From positions 141,728-205,727 of the forward strand of contig JAWKRP010000016.1 in assembly GCA_041389565.1 (NCBI GenBank): DNA of 64,000 nt, given 5' to 3'. Every line of letters begins with the position of its first letter. Position 1 is the first letter of the stretch. The notes under the pieces were generated by a model. The model saw only the letters and a list, made by a program, of their open reading frames with translations. It searched no databases and was not told the origin of the DNA. This document shows, piece after piece, positions 1 through 7,619 of the stretch. Position numbers and translations under genes: made by a program. The stretch is from JACKEQ01 sp041389565. GTDB taxonomy: Bacteria; Myxococcota_A; UBA796; GCA-2862545.

Positions 1-2
1 AG

Positions 3-416
3 GGTGGCGGTGCGGTCCTGCTCCAGGAGATCGGCGTCACGCTGGCGGCTGCGATGCAGGAAGGTCCCGAGACGCGTGCGCGCGCCGCGGAGCTCGCAGA
101 AGCCGTCCAGCGCGTGGTGGCCACGACCACCGCGCTCGCCGGGGTCGGCCAGACGGGCGATGTCGAGCTCCTGCTCGCGAATGCCACGCCGTACCTGCAC
201 CTGGTCGGGCACACGGTCGTGGCCTGGCAGTGGCTCGAGCAGGTCCGGGTGGCGGAGGTCCAGCTGGCCTCGTCCCCAGACGACGCGTTCCTCAAAGGCA
301 AGCTCGCGGCAGCCCGGTACTTCTTCCACTGGGAGCTCCCGCGGACCGCCCAGTGGGCCGCGCTGCTCGACCCCATCGAGCGCACGTGCCTCGACACCGA
401 CCCCAGCTGGCTCTGA
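3..416 (+). CDS. Acyl-CoA dehydrogenase, C-terminal fragment (cut by window edge)
   Basis: The frame is open from the first bases of the window, so this is the last about 137 residues of a longer gene. The visible part matches the C-terminal domain found in one subgroup of acyl-CoA dehydrogenases (acetyl-CoA dehydrogenase C-terminal-like). It has a helical run NATPYLHLVGHTVVAWQWL followed by a KGKLAAARYFFHWELPR segment, which is the hallmark ending of that subgroup. The enzyme would catalyse FAD-dependent alpha,beta-desaturation of an acyl-CoA in beta-oxidation. The flavin and substrate domains lie outside the window and cannot be checked. An ATG at 54 is internal and is not the real start. 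The family call is good; the substrate is unknown. Confidence 0.8.
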   Translation, partial: GGGAVLLQEIGVTLAAAMQEGPETRARAAELAEAVQRVVATTTALAGVGQTGDVELLLANATPYLHLVGHTVVAWQWLEQVRVAEVQLASSPDDAFLKGKLAAARYFFHWELPRTAQWAALLDPIERTCLDTDPSWL

Positions 417-444
417 CCCGCTTCCCCGTCGCGCCGGACTGGAC

Positions 445-450
445 TAAGCT
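445..450 (+). promoter_or_regulatory. -10-like hexamer TAAGCT, leaderless-type
   Basis: TAAGCT fits TANNNT and ends 6 nt before the ATG at 457, which has no Shine-Dalgarno sequence. This spacing would place transcription start at or near the A of the start codon. Confidence 0.35.
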
Positions 451-456
451 CGCGCC

Positions 457-1086
457 ATGTCGAACCCCGACGCCGTCATGCTCCGCGTCTTCCTCACGGA
501 TCCGGCCATCCGCGACCAGACGTCCCGGTTCCTCCAGCTCGCGAGCGAGCGGGGGCCCCTGTGGCTCGGGCTCGACGTGAAGCTCGCACGCGAGATCGCG
601 CGGTTCGAGCGGCTCCAGATCGCGTCGGCCTACGCGCGGCTCCAGGGGGCGTCGCCCGACCTCATCGTGCCGACGCAGACCATCCTCATGCGCTCGGCCA
701 TCGATACGCTGATCCCCCATGTGGCCGGCGTCGGCGAGCAGATCAAGGAACACCGCGACAAGCGCGAGCTCGCCGCGGTCATGCACCACATCGTGCGGGT
801 GTTCGCGGCCTCCGTCGACGAGACCGACCTCGTGTTCGCGGCCCACGGCATGTGCCGGTCGGCGGCCTTCGCACTCGAAGACGCCATCCGTGCCGCGGTC
901 GAAGACCCCAAGGGGCCGCAGGCCATCCTCGACGCCTACCGGGCCACCCTGGTGCACCTGCTGAAGTTCCCCGAAGGCGAAAAGCTCCCCGCCGGCTGGA
1001 CGGGCTTCGCGCTGCTCTGGGTCACCACGCTCTGGGGCCTGGGCGACCTCGCGAGCGACTCCGACACCACCGAGCACTACGCCTGA
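457..1086 (+). CDS. Hypothetical alpha-helical protein, 209 aa
   Basis: I do not recognise the family. The protein is cytoplasmic-looking: no signal peptide, no transmembrane segment, and long amphipathic helices rich in Ala, Arg and Leu. It has a short C-terminal tail of Asp/Ser/Thr/Glu. The ATG has no ribosome-binding site, but a -10-like TAAGCT lies 6 nt upstream, so leaderless translation is plausible. The stop codon TGA at 1084-1086 overlaps the presumed CTG start of the next gene by 4 nt, which suggests the two are translated together and may work in one pathway. No catalytic motif was seen. Confidence 0.6.
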   Translation: MSNPDAVMLRVFLTDPAIRDQTSRFLQLASERGPLWLGLDVKLAREIARFERLQIASAYARLQGASPDLIVPTQTILMRSAIDTLIPHVAGVGEQIKEHRDKRELAAVMHHIVRVFAASVDETDLVFAAHGMCRSAAFALEDAIRAAVEDPKGPQAILDAYRATLVHLLKFPEGEKLPAGWTGFALLWVTTLWGLGDLASDSDTTEHYA

Positions 1087-2258
1087 CGCGCGACCGCCTC
1101 ACGCCGCACGACCTCCCGGAGTTCGCGGGCGACACCCTCTTCCACACGGTGGCCCGCGAGATCTGCGCAGCGAGCTGCCTCCCCCGCAAGGAGCTGCTGG
1201 AGTCCTGGGCGGTCGCGAGGAAGGTGCTGCGCCGGCACCGCGGGGGTCCGGTGCTCGATCTGGCCGGCGGACACGGGCTCGTCGCGTGGTTGATGCTGCT
1301 GCAGGACCGCTCGACGCCCGCGGCCACGGTGGTCGACCGCCGCATCCCGAAGAGCGCCGTGCGCCTGAAGGAGGCGCTGTCCCGGCGGTGGCCCGAGGTG
1401 ACCTCCCGCCTGGCGCACGTGGAGGGAGAGCTCGACGCGGTCCGCCCGGGCCCCGACCACCGGCTGCTGGGCGTGCACGCGTGCGGCGGGCTGACCGACC
1501 GGGTGCTGGACCTCGCCGTCGAGCATCGGTGCCGGGTGGCCGTCCTGCCGTGCTGTCACAGCACGGCGAAGCTCGACGATGGCGGCCTGGCGGGCTGGAT
1601 GCCGGTCGACGTCGCGATCGACGCGACGCGCGCGGCACGGTTACGCCATGCGGGGTTCGTCGTGCACACCACCACCATCGACGACTCGATCACCCCCAAG
1701 AACCGCCTGCTGCTCGCGTCCCCGGAGCCTCCGATGCGCGTCGTCCCCCTCGGTCCCGACCACGAATCCGCCCTCGCCGACTTCCTGGCCGACTTCGAGG
1801 CGGCCGGTGAGCGCTCCATCCCGGCGTGGTTCCTGCCAGCGTCGATGCCGCACACCACCAAGGTCGCGCGCCTCGACGAACAGTCCCGCGGTGTGAACCT
1901 GACCGACGGGCACGTTCCCGGTACGACGCGCTTCCTGGAGCACGAGGGCCGGCTGCTGGGGGTGAGCAACTTCCGGCACCGGCTCACGCCGTCTCTCGAG
2001 CGCTTCGGAGGTCACGTCGGCTACAGCGTGCGTCCGAGCGCGCGGGGTCGGGGCCACGCGACGCGACTGCTCGAGGCTGCGAAGGACCACGGACGCACGC
2101 TCGGCATCGACGCCCTCGTCCTCACGTGCGCCCCCACGAACGTGGCGTCCGCGCGCGTCATCACGAAGTGCGGTGGCGTGCTGGTCGACCAGTACCACTG
2201 GGAGCCCGAGGAGCGGGAGGTGTGCCGGTTCCGCATCCCGCTCGAGCGCTCAGAGTAG
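1083..2258 (+). CDS. Methyltransferase-GNAT acetyltransferase fusion protein
   Basis: Residues about 50-215 look like a SAM-dependent methyltransferase of the Methyltransf_32 type: a glycine-rich VLDLAGGHGLVAW motif I, then LLGVHACGGLTD and AVLPCCHS. From about residue 218 (MRVVPLG) the protein reads as a GNAT acetyltransferase, with VGYSVRPSARGRGHATRLL as the acetyl-CoA-binding motif. No stop codon lies between the halves, so one bifunctional chain is encoded. The frame has no ATG, GTG or TTG before GTG 1149. A CTG at 1083 overlaps the upstream TGA exactly as ATGA couplings do elsewhere here, so I use it; GTG 1149 is the alternative. Substrates are unknown, though the CCHS-type motif is typical of the methyltransferase family. 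The gene overlaps the convergent kinase gene by 9 nt. Confidence 0.65.
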   Translation: MTRDRLTPHDLPEFAGDTLFHTVAREICAASCLPRKELLESWAVARKVLRRHRGGPVLDLAGGHGLVAWLMLLQDRSTPAATVVDRRIPKSAVRLKEALSRRWPEVTSRLAHVEGELDAVRPGPDHRLLGVHACGGLTDRVLDLAVEHRCRVAVLPCCHSTAKLDDGGLAGWMPVDVAIDATRAARLRHAGFVVHTTTIDDSITPKNRLLLASPEPPMRVVPLGPDHESALADFLADFEAAGERSIPAWFLPASMPHTTKVARLDEQSRGVNLTDGHVPGTTRFLEHEGRLLGVSNFRHRLTPSLERFGGHVGYSVRPSARGRGHATRLLEAAKDHGRTLGIDALVLTCAPTNVASARVITKCGGVLVDQYHWEPEEREVCRFRIPLERSE

Positions 2259-3047
2259 CTTCAGGGCTTCCGTGGCCGTCGCCGGGCGGTCTCCCGGGCT
2301 GGGCGCGAGCAGGGCCTCGAGCGCGGGCACGACCCAGGAGGGCAGCCCGGCGGGCCGTTCCCAGCGCCCCAGGATCTTCGGGACCAGCAGCGGCATGTCG
2401 TCGGGGGCTTCGAACGGGACGTGCCCCGTGACGAGCTCGTACAGGATGCACCCGGCGCTGAACAGGTCGGCTCGACGGTCGGCGCTCGCGGGCTCGGCGG
2501 CCTGCTCGGGCGCCATGTACTCCGGCGTGCCGAGGAAGCTGTAGAACTGCGACAGGCCCGCGCGCTCCCTACCGCCCTTCGGGAGCTCCTTCGCGAAGCC
2601 CAGATCACAGATGTGCGGCTCGCTCTCGTCGTCGAGCAGGATGTGCTCGGGCTTGAGGTCGCGATGGACGAACCCGGCCTGGTGGATGGCCTCGAGCCCG
2701 GACAGCACACCGCGCATCAGGTGGGCCGCGACCTCGGGGGCCATGGGCTCGCCGTCGAACATCCGATCCGACAGCGCGCCGCCGGGCACGTACTCGAGGA
2801 GCAGCACGCTCCAGCCGTCGGGCACGGACTCCCAGCCGTGCAGCGCGACCACGTTCGGGTCGTGGACGCGGTCGAGGATGCGGTGCTCCAGGCGCAACGC
2901 ATCGTGGAGCTCGGAGGGCGCCTCCGGGGTGCGCACCTTCGCCACGCGGTCGCCATCAGGCCCGCGTACACGGGCCATCCACGCGTGCGGGGTATCCAGG
3001 AGAACGTCTTCCACCCGGCAGCCGAGCAGGTACTCACCAACGCGCAT
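2250..3047 (-). CDS. Small soluble Ser/Thr protein kinase with atypical nucleotide loop
   Basis: This is a compact Hanks-type kinase domain of 265 aa with no membrane segment or sensor. The catalytic loop is VHRDLKPEHILL. The metal-binding motif reads DLG instead of DFG (ICDLGFAKE), and the activation segment has the GTPEYMAPEQ signature. The N-terminal lobe has no clear GxGxxG loop (LLGCRVEDVL is found there); a possible VAIK lysine lies in DRVAKVRTPE. Activity may therefore be altered. The start is ATG 3047 because a TACCGT hexamer lies 5 nt upstream and homology begins there; a longer frame upstream looks non-coding. It is divergent from the OmpA-type gene and could phosphorylate an envelope or regulatory partner, but nothing shows which. 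Confidence 0.85.
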   Translation of the reverse strand: MRVGEYLLGCRVEDVLLDTPHAWMARVRGPDGDRVAKVRTPEAPSELHDALRLEHRILDRVHDPNVVALHGWESVPDGWSVLLLEYVPGGALSDRMFDGEPMAPEVAAHLMRGVLSGLEAIHQAGFVHRDLKPEHILLDDESEPHICDLGFAKELPKGGRERAGLSQFYSFLGTPEYMAPEQAAEPASADRRADLFSAGCILYELVTGHVPFEAPDDMPLLVPKILGRWERPAGLPSWVVPALEALLAPSPGDRPATATEALKLL

Positions 3048-3052
3048 GTCGC

Positions 3053-3058
3053 ACGGTA
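3053..3058 (-). promoter_or_regulatory. -10-like hexamer TACCGT for the kinase gene
   Basis: Read on the minus strand, TACCGT (TANNNT type) ends 5 nt before the ATG at 3047. No ribosome-binding site is present, so this is a leaderless-type arrangement. Confidence 0.3.
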
Positions 3059-3161
3059 TCCCAAGTTCGGGGAGCTCGGGAAGTGGGCTCGATGCCTCCC
3101 ACCCTCGTTGGAAACAGTGCGGCGTGAGCGTTCTGCTCTGTTCAACGACCGCATCCCCCGC

Positions 3162-3167
3162 TAACCT
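3162..3167 (+). promoter_or_regulatory. -10-like hexamer TAACCT before the OmpA-type gene
   Basis: TAACCT ends 7 nt before the GTG start at 3175, which lacks a Shine-Dalgarno sequence. It supports the GTG start and a leaderless transcript. The 127-bp divergent gap 3048-3174 holds this hexamer and the one for the kinase; I see no other signal there. Confidence 0.35.
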
Positions 3168-3174
3168 GCGCGGC

Positions 3175-5010
3175 GTGACACTCATACTTCTCTCAGTGAT
3201 CTCGGCCGCATCGGCGCAGGACGGCTTCGACGCCTGGGGCTTCGACCCCACGGCGAACGACGGCGACGTTCGCGATCCGGTGACGGTCACGCGCCCCGGT
3301 CAGGTCAACGCCCTCGAGTGGTACGCGGGGGGAATCTTCGGATTCGCCAAGGCTCCGCTCTACGTGGTCGATGTGCTCCCCGACGACACGCTCGTGCGCC
3401 GGCCCGCGCTCGACAACGTGATCGGGCTCGACATCACCGCGGGTTTCGCACCGATCGACCGCCTCCGCATCGACGTGGTCGCTCCGCTCTTCCTCACGAG
3501 CTCGGGAGCGGGGGGTGCCGGCGGGCCCACGCTGGGTGACGTGGAGCTGTCGGCGCTCGCGGTTCCGATCAACTTCGGCGAAGACGGCGGGCTCGGTGTC
3601 CGCCCCTGGATCTCGCTGCCCACCGGCAACTCGGGCCGCTTCCTGGGCGACTCCGGGTTCGCGGGCGGCGCGAGCGTTCAGGGCTCGTACACACCCGGCT
3701 TGTGGACGCTCACGGGCGAGGTCGGGCTGGCGTTCCGGAACACGGTCGAGGCGCTCAACATCAAGGGCTCCGACCGCATGCGGCTCGGCGTGGCGGGCGG
3801 TCGCCTGCTGTCGCTCAGCACGGGCCTCAACGTCGAAGCGCACCTCGACGTGCCGTTCCAGTCGAACGAGCGGGGCTGGCGCGAGACTCCCGGCGAGATC
3901 CTGGCGTCCGTGCGGCACCGCACCGACTCCGGTGCACACGTGCTCGGCGGCCTCGGTACGAGCCTCACACCCGGGGTCGGTTCGGCCGAGATCCGCCTGT
4001 TCATCGGCGGCGGGTACGGCGTGCTGCACCGCGCTCCGCCCGACACGGATGGCGACGGCATCGTCGACGACCTCGACAAGTGCGTCGACATCCCCGAGAC
4101 CTTCAACGGATGGAAGGACGACGACGGGTGCCCCGACGAGCTCGCCTCCGTCGCGTTCATCGTGACCATGGGCGGCAACCACTACAACGAGCCGGTGTCG
4201 ATCACGGGCAAGGGCGGCGGCGACACCGCGAAGCTCGACGACCCGAAGGCCGGCCTCACGGGCCTCATGCCCGAGACGACGTGGACGTTCACGGGTACCA
4301 CCGAGTGCTCGACGGGCGAGGTCACCACCGAGCTGAAGGAAGGCGAGAACACCGTCTACCTGGCGCTCGGCGAGCCCGCGAAGGTCACGTTCGAGGTCGT
4401 CACCGAAGACGGCATCCCCATCCCGAACACCCTGTTCGAGTACGTCGAGCAGCCCTCGGAGTGCGGCGTGAAGGAGATGGAGCTGAAGCTCCCCAAGGGC
4501 ACGGTCACGGCCGACCTCTGGCGCGGCGACTACAAGGTGTCGGCCACGGCCGAGGGGTTCGAGACGCGCGTCACGAGGCTCACGGCCGAGGATCAGCCGC
4601 AGACCATCCGGATCACGCTCGCGAAGACGCGTACGAGCCTCGAGGCGGGCGAGATCAAGATCCTGGAGCGCGTCCTGTTCGAGACCGATTCCGCCAAGAT
4701 CAAGCCGATCAGCTTCCAGCTGCTCGACGAGGTCGCGGCCGTGCTGGTCACGCATGCCGAGATCAAGACGGTCGAGGTCCAGGGCCATGCCGACGAGCGC
4801 GGCAGCTCCACCTACAACCTCAAGCTGTCCACCGATCGCGCCGCAGCCGTGCGCCAGTACCTCGTCGACGCGGGCGTCGCTGCCGACCGCCTCGTCGTCC
4901 AGGGGTACGGCGAAGCCCAGCCCATCCAGGCTGGCAAGGGCGAGGCCGCCTGGGCCCAGAACCGCCGGGTCCAGTTCCTCATCCGGGAGTACGTCGATGC
5001 GCCCAAGTGA
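3175..5010 (+). CDS. OmpA-family envelope protein with TSP3-like repeat
   Basis: The predicted product has 611 aa and begins with a short signal peptide (cleavage after SAASA, residue about 14). Residues about 30-285 resemble an outer-membrane barrel with alternating hydrophobic strands. Residues about 289-320 hold a thrombospondin type 3-like calcium repeat (DTDGDGIVDDLDKC...DDDGCPD). Residues about 405-490 are PEGA-like beta sheet. Residues about 496-605 form an OmpA C-terminal peptidoglycan-binding domain with FETDSAKI, QGHADERG and a YNLKLSTDRAAAVRQYL signature. It probably ties the outer membrane to peptidoglycan. The gene at 16869 is a paralogue with the same architecture. The start is GTG 3175, chosen from the signal peptide and the -10-like hexamer. 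The stop overlaps the next gene by 14 nt. Confidence 0.88.
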   Translation: MTLILLSVISAASAQDGFDAWGFDPTANDGDVRDPVTVTRPGQVNALEWYAGGIFGFAKAPLYVVDVLPDDTLVRRPALDNVIGLDITAGFAPIDRLRIDVVAPLFLTSSGAGGAGGPTLGDVELSALAVPINFGEDGGLGVRPWISLPTGNSGRFLGDSGFAGGASVQGSYTPGLWTLTGEVGLAFRNTVEALNIKGSDRMRLGVAGGRLLSLSTGLNVEAHLDVPFQSNERGWRETPGEILASVRHRTDSGAHVLGGLGTSLTPGVGSAEIRLFIGGGYGVLHRAPPDTDGDGIVDDLDKCVDIPETFNGWKDDDGCPDELASVAFIVTMGGNHYNEPVSITGKGGGDTAKLDDPKAGLTGLMPETTWTFTGTTECSTGEVTTELKEGENTVYLALGEPAKVTFEVVTEDGIPIPNTLFEYVEQPSECGVKEMELKLPKGTVTADLWRGDYKVSATAEGFETRVTRLTAEDQPQTIRITLAKTRTSLEAGEIKILERVLFETDSAKIKPISFQLLDEVAAVLVTHAEIKTVEVQGHADERGSSTYNLKLSTDRAAAVRQYLVDAGVAADRLVVQGYGEAQPIQAGKGEAAWAQNRRVQFLIREYVDAPK

Positions 5011-7600
5011 CTCACGGACCGTCCCTGCGAGCCCTCGGGACTCACGCTCCGTCCCTGCGGTCCTCGTCTGCGCGCTCGCGTTGCTGCTCCCGGCGGCCGC
5101 CAGTGCCGAGGGCACGGCACAGCTGCCCGGCCAGACCGTGCTCGCGACGACCGTCCTCCACGTCGACATCCTCGACGCGAACACCGAGACGTTCCTGTGG
5201 ACCGGCGCGAACCCGATCCTGGTGGTCGGTCCGAGTGGAACCTTCGTCGGGCTGTACAACCCCGGCCAGACCGTCACGCCGACCGACGGAAACGGTGCGT
5301 ACACGATCTCGCTCGGCGGGAACGAGACGAACTGGGACATCTCCGTCAGCGGCGCCACGGGCGGGCGCGTGTGGGCCGAGACGTGGTCCCTGAACGCGAA
5401 CGGGAGCTTCGCTCAGCCTGCACAGCTGACGGGCTCCCTGTACGCACGTGTCCGCCAGACGGGCACGGATGCCGTCACGGAGCTCCGCTTCGACGGCACG
5501 GGGGGCGCCGCCTACCTCATGTCGAGCACGGCGCTCGGTGTGCCCGGGAAGCGTGCGAGCTCGGTGCCCGACGGGAACGAGGTCCTCGTCGGCCTGTACT
5601 CGACCTACCTGCTGCCTCCGGAAGGCGCGACCTACGCGGCGGCGAACCCGCAGCTGTTCAACCACAACTACGTGGCGACCCCCGAAGACTGCGACAACGT
5701 GGAGATCGAAGGCACGTTCTCGTTCGTGTCGACCATCCTCGGCACGCAGCACATCGTCTGCGACCTCGACCAGGACGGCTCGATCGACCTGACCGACAAG
5801 GACGACCTGCACATCATCGGCACGGCGAACCCGGGCTTCAACTACACCGCCTGGGACGGCCTGAACAACAGCGGCGTGCTCGCTCCGCCCGGTACGTACG
5901 ACTGCCAGATCATCCTCACGACCGGTGAGCAGCACCTCATCACGCGCGACGTCGAGACCGCCTACGAGGGCATCCGGATGTACCGGGTGAACGCTGCGCT
6001 CGCGAAGAGCCCGCTCGCCATGTACTGGAACGACTCTGCCGTCCAGTTCCGGTCGAACATCATGCTCAACGGCCAGGTCGGGCTCGAGACCTCCGGTCCC
6101 ACGGGCATCAACAGCGGTCCGTACACCGATCCCACCGTCCCCAACGTGAACGCGCGGAGCTGGGGCATCTTCGACGACTCCGGGAAGGGCGACCGGAGCC
6201 TGATGGACACCTACTCGTGGGCCCGCGACGCGCGCAGCCCGGTGTTCCAGATCACGGTCGCTCCGAGCGCAGACACCGACGGAGACGGGCTCACCGACCT
6301 CGACGAGGTCTGCCTCTACTGCTCCGACCCCACGCTCCCCGACACCGACTTCGACGGTCTGAGTGACTTCGTGGAGGTGACGTCCCTCCCGTCCTCCGAG
6401 TGCGACCCCGACAGCGACGACGACAGTGTGCTCGACGGCGACGAGGTCCCCGACCCGGCCAACCCGCGCGACTCCGACTCCGACGGAATCCCCGACGTCG
6501 TCGACCCCGACGACGACAACGACAACGTGCCCACGATCGACGAGAGCCCCGACGGGAACGGCAATCCGCTCGACGACGACACCGACAACGACACGATCCC
6601 GAACTATCGGGATCCCGACGACGACGGCGACGGCCTGCTCACGGCCACCGACGAAGACGTCAACATGAACGGCAACCCGCAAGACGACGACACGAACGGG
6701 AACGGCATCCCGAACTACCTCGATCCGTTCATGGACACGGGCGACACCGGGCTCGCCGATGCGGACACCGATGCCGACACCGACTCCGACACGGATGCTG
6801 ACGCCGACACGGACTCGGACGCCGATGCGGATGCGGACGCCGACACGGATGCCGACGCTGACGCCGACACGGATGCCGATGCCGACGCAGACACCGACGC
6901 CGACGCCGACGCAGACACGGATGCCGACACCGACGCTGACGCTGACGCAGACACAGATGCCGACACCGACGCTGACGCCGACGCAGACACCGACGCTGAC
7001 GCTGACGCCGATGCAGACACCGACGCTGACGCAGATGCGGACACCGACGCTGACGCCGATGCGGACACCGACGCCGATGCAGATGCGGACACCGACGCAG
7101 ACACCGATGCCGATGCCGACGCGGACACCGATGCCGACGCCGACGCAGACACGGATGCCGACACCGACGCAGACACGGATGCCGATGCGGACGCCGATGC
7201 CGACTCCGATGCCGATTCCGATGCGGACACGAACGACACGGGCGTGGTCGAGACGGGCGGCACCACGACCGGTGCACCCGATACGGGCGTCCTGGAGACG
7301 GGGTCTCCCACGACCGGGGGTCCGGAGACCGGGGGCACCGGCGCACCCGATACCGGTGAGACGGGCGATGCCGACACCGATACGGACGCCGACACCGATG
7401 CGGACACCGATGCCGATACGGACTCGGATACCGACGCGGACACCGACACCGATGCGGACACCGACACCGACACCGACACCGATGTCCCCATCACCCAGTA
7501 CTACGAAGGCGGATGCCAGTGCTCGACCGGCGGCCCCTCCCATCCGCTCGTGTGGATCGGTTTGATCGCAGGGCTCGTCGGGCTGCGCCGGCGGCGCTGA
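4997..7600 (+). CDS. Large Asp-rich surface protein with MYXO-CTERM-like anchor
   Basis: The 867-aa product starts with a signal peptide (about 37 residues, ending AAASA). Residues about 255-268 form an EF-hand-like loop (DLDQDGSIDLTDKDD), followed by a FlgD-like Ig motif (AWDGLNNSG...PPGTYDC). Residues about 425-575 are TSP3-like acidic repeats. About 160 residues of alternating Asp-Ala/Asp-Thr follow from residue about 587, then a TG-rich stretch and a second Asp tract. The tail has GGCQCSTGG at residue about 837, a hydrophobic segment and GLRRRR, matching the MYXO-CTERM sorting pattern recognised by myxosortases. It is probably displayed on the cell surface on an acidic, calcium-binding stalk. 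ATG 4997 overlaps the upstream stop by 14 nt. The function of the N-terminal domain is unknown. Confidence 0.8.
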   Translation: MRPSDSRTVPASPRDSRSVPAVLVCALALLLPAAASAEGTAQLPGQTVLATTVLHVDILDANTETFLWTGANPILVVGPSGTFVGLYNPGQTVTPTDGNGAYTISLGGNETNWDISVSGATGGRVWAETWSLNANGSFAQPAQLTGSLYARVRQTGTDAVTELRFDGTGGAAYLMSSTALGVPGKRASSVPDGNEVLVGLYSTYLLPPEGATYAAANPQLFNHNYVATPEDCDNVEIEGTFSFVSTILGTQHIVCDLDQDGSIDLTDKDDLHIIGTANPGFNYTAWDGLNNSGVLAPPGTYDCQIILTTGEQHLITRDVETAYEGIRMYRVNAALAKSPLAMYWNDSAVQFRSNIMLNGQVGLETSGPTGINSGPYTDPTVPNVNARSWGIFDDSGKGDRSLMDTYSWARDARSPVFQITVAPSADTDGDGLTDLDEVCLYCSDPTLPDTDFDGLSDFVEVTSLPSSECDPDSDDDSVLDGDEVPDPANPRDSDSDGIPDVVDPDDDNDNVPTIDESPDGNGNPLDDDTDNDTIPNYRDPDDDGDGLLTATDEDVNMNGNPQDDDTNGNGIPNYLDPFMDTGDTGLADADTDADTDSDTDADADTDSDADADADADTDADADADTDADADADTDADADADTDADTDADADADTDADTDADADADTDADADADADTDADADADTDADADADTDADADADTDADTDADADADTDADADADTDADTDADTDADADADADSDADSDADTNDTGVVETGGTTTGAPDTGVLETGSPTTGGPETGGTGAPDTGETGDADTDTDADTDADTDADTDSDTDADTDTDADTDTDTDTDVPITQYYEGGCQCSTGGPSHPLVWIGLIAGLVGLRRRR
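5009..5059 (+). repeat. Direct repeat of 21 bp, two copies 30 bp apart
   Basis: Copies at 5009-5029 and 5039-5059 agree at 19 of 21 positions (GACTCACGNNCCGTCCCTGCG). The 30-bp shift keeps reading frame, so the signal peptide's first residues read DSRTVPA then DSRSVPA. It looks like a small tandem duplication that lengthened the N-region of the signal peptide. Confidence 0.7.
6757..7490 (+). repeat. Asp-alternating coding tracts (two blocks)
   Basis: Two blocks, about 6757-7230 and 7366-7490, encode Asp at every second position with Ala, Thr or Ser between. They lie directly in front of the C-terminal anchor. Codons vary between GAC/GAT and GCC/GCG/GCT/GCA/ACC/ACG, so the pattern is kept at protein level and is not a fresh copy of one DNA unit. 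Long frames on the other strand here are side effects of this repeat. Confidence 0.9.
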
Positions 7601-7616
7601 TCGAGCTCAGCCGCCG
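7589..7616. terminator. Hairpin over the stop codon between convergent genes
   Basis: CGGCGG and CTGA pair with TCAG and CCGCCG around loop TCGAGC, with a 2-nt CG bulge. The TGA stop (7598-7600) is part of the stem. No U-tract follows, so termination activity is an inference. Confidence 0.4.
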
Positions 7617-7619
7617 CGA

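Noticed and set aside
561..1082. N-terminal extension of the methyltransferase-GNAT frame
   Set aside because: It overlaps the 457-1086 gene completely, is Arg/Pro/Ala-rich without structure, and homology starts after 1083.
5042..7543. Long minus-strand frame of Val/Gly/Ile repeats (833 aa)
   Set aside because: It is the antisense reading of the Asp tract of the 4997 gene; the pattern follows from GAC/GCC/ACC codons and no start, signal or domain supports it.
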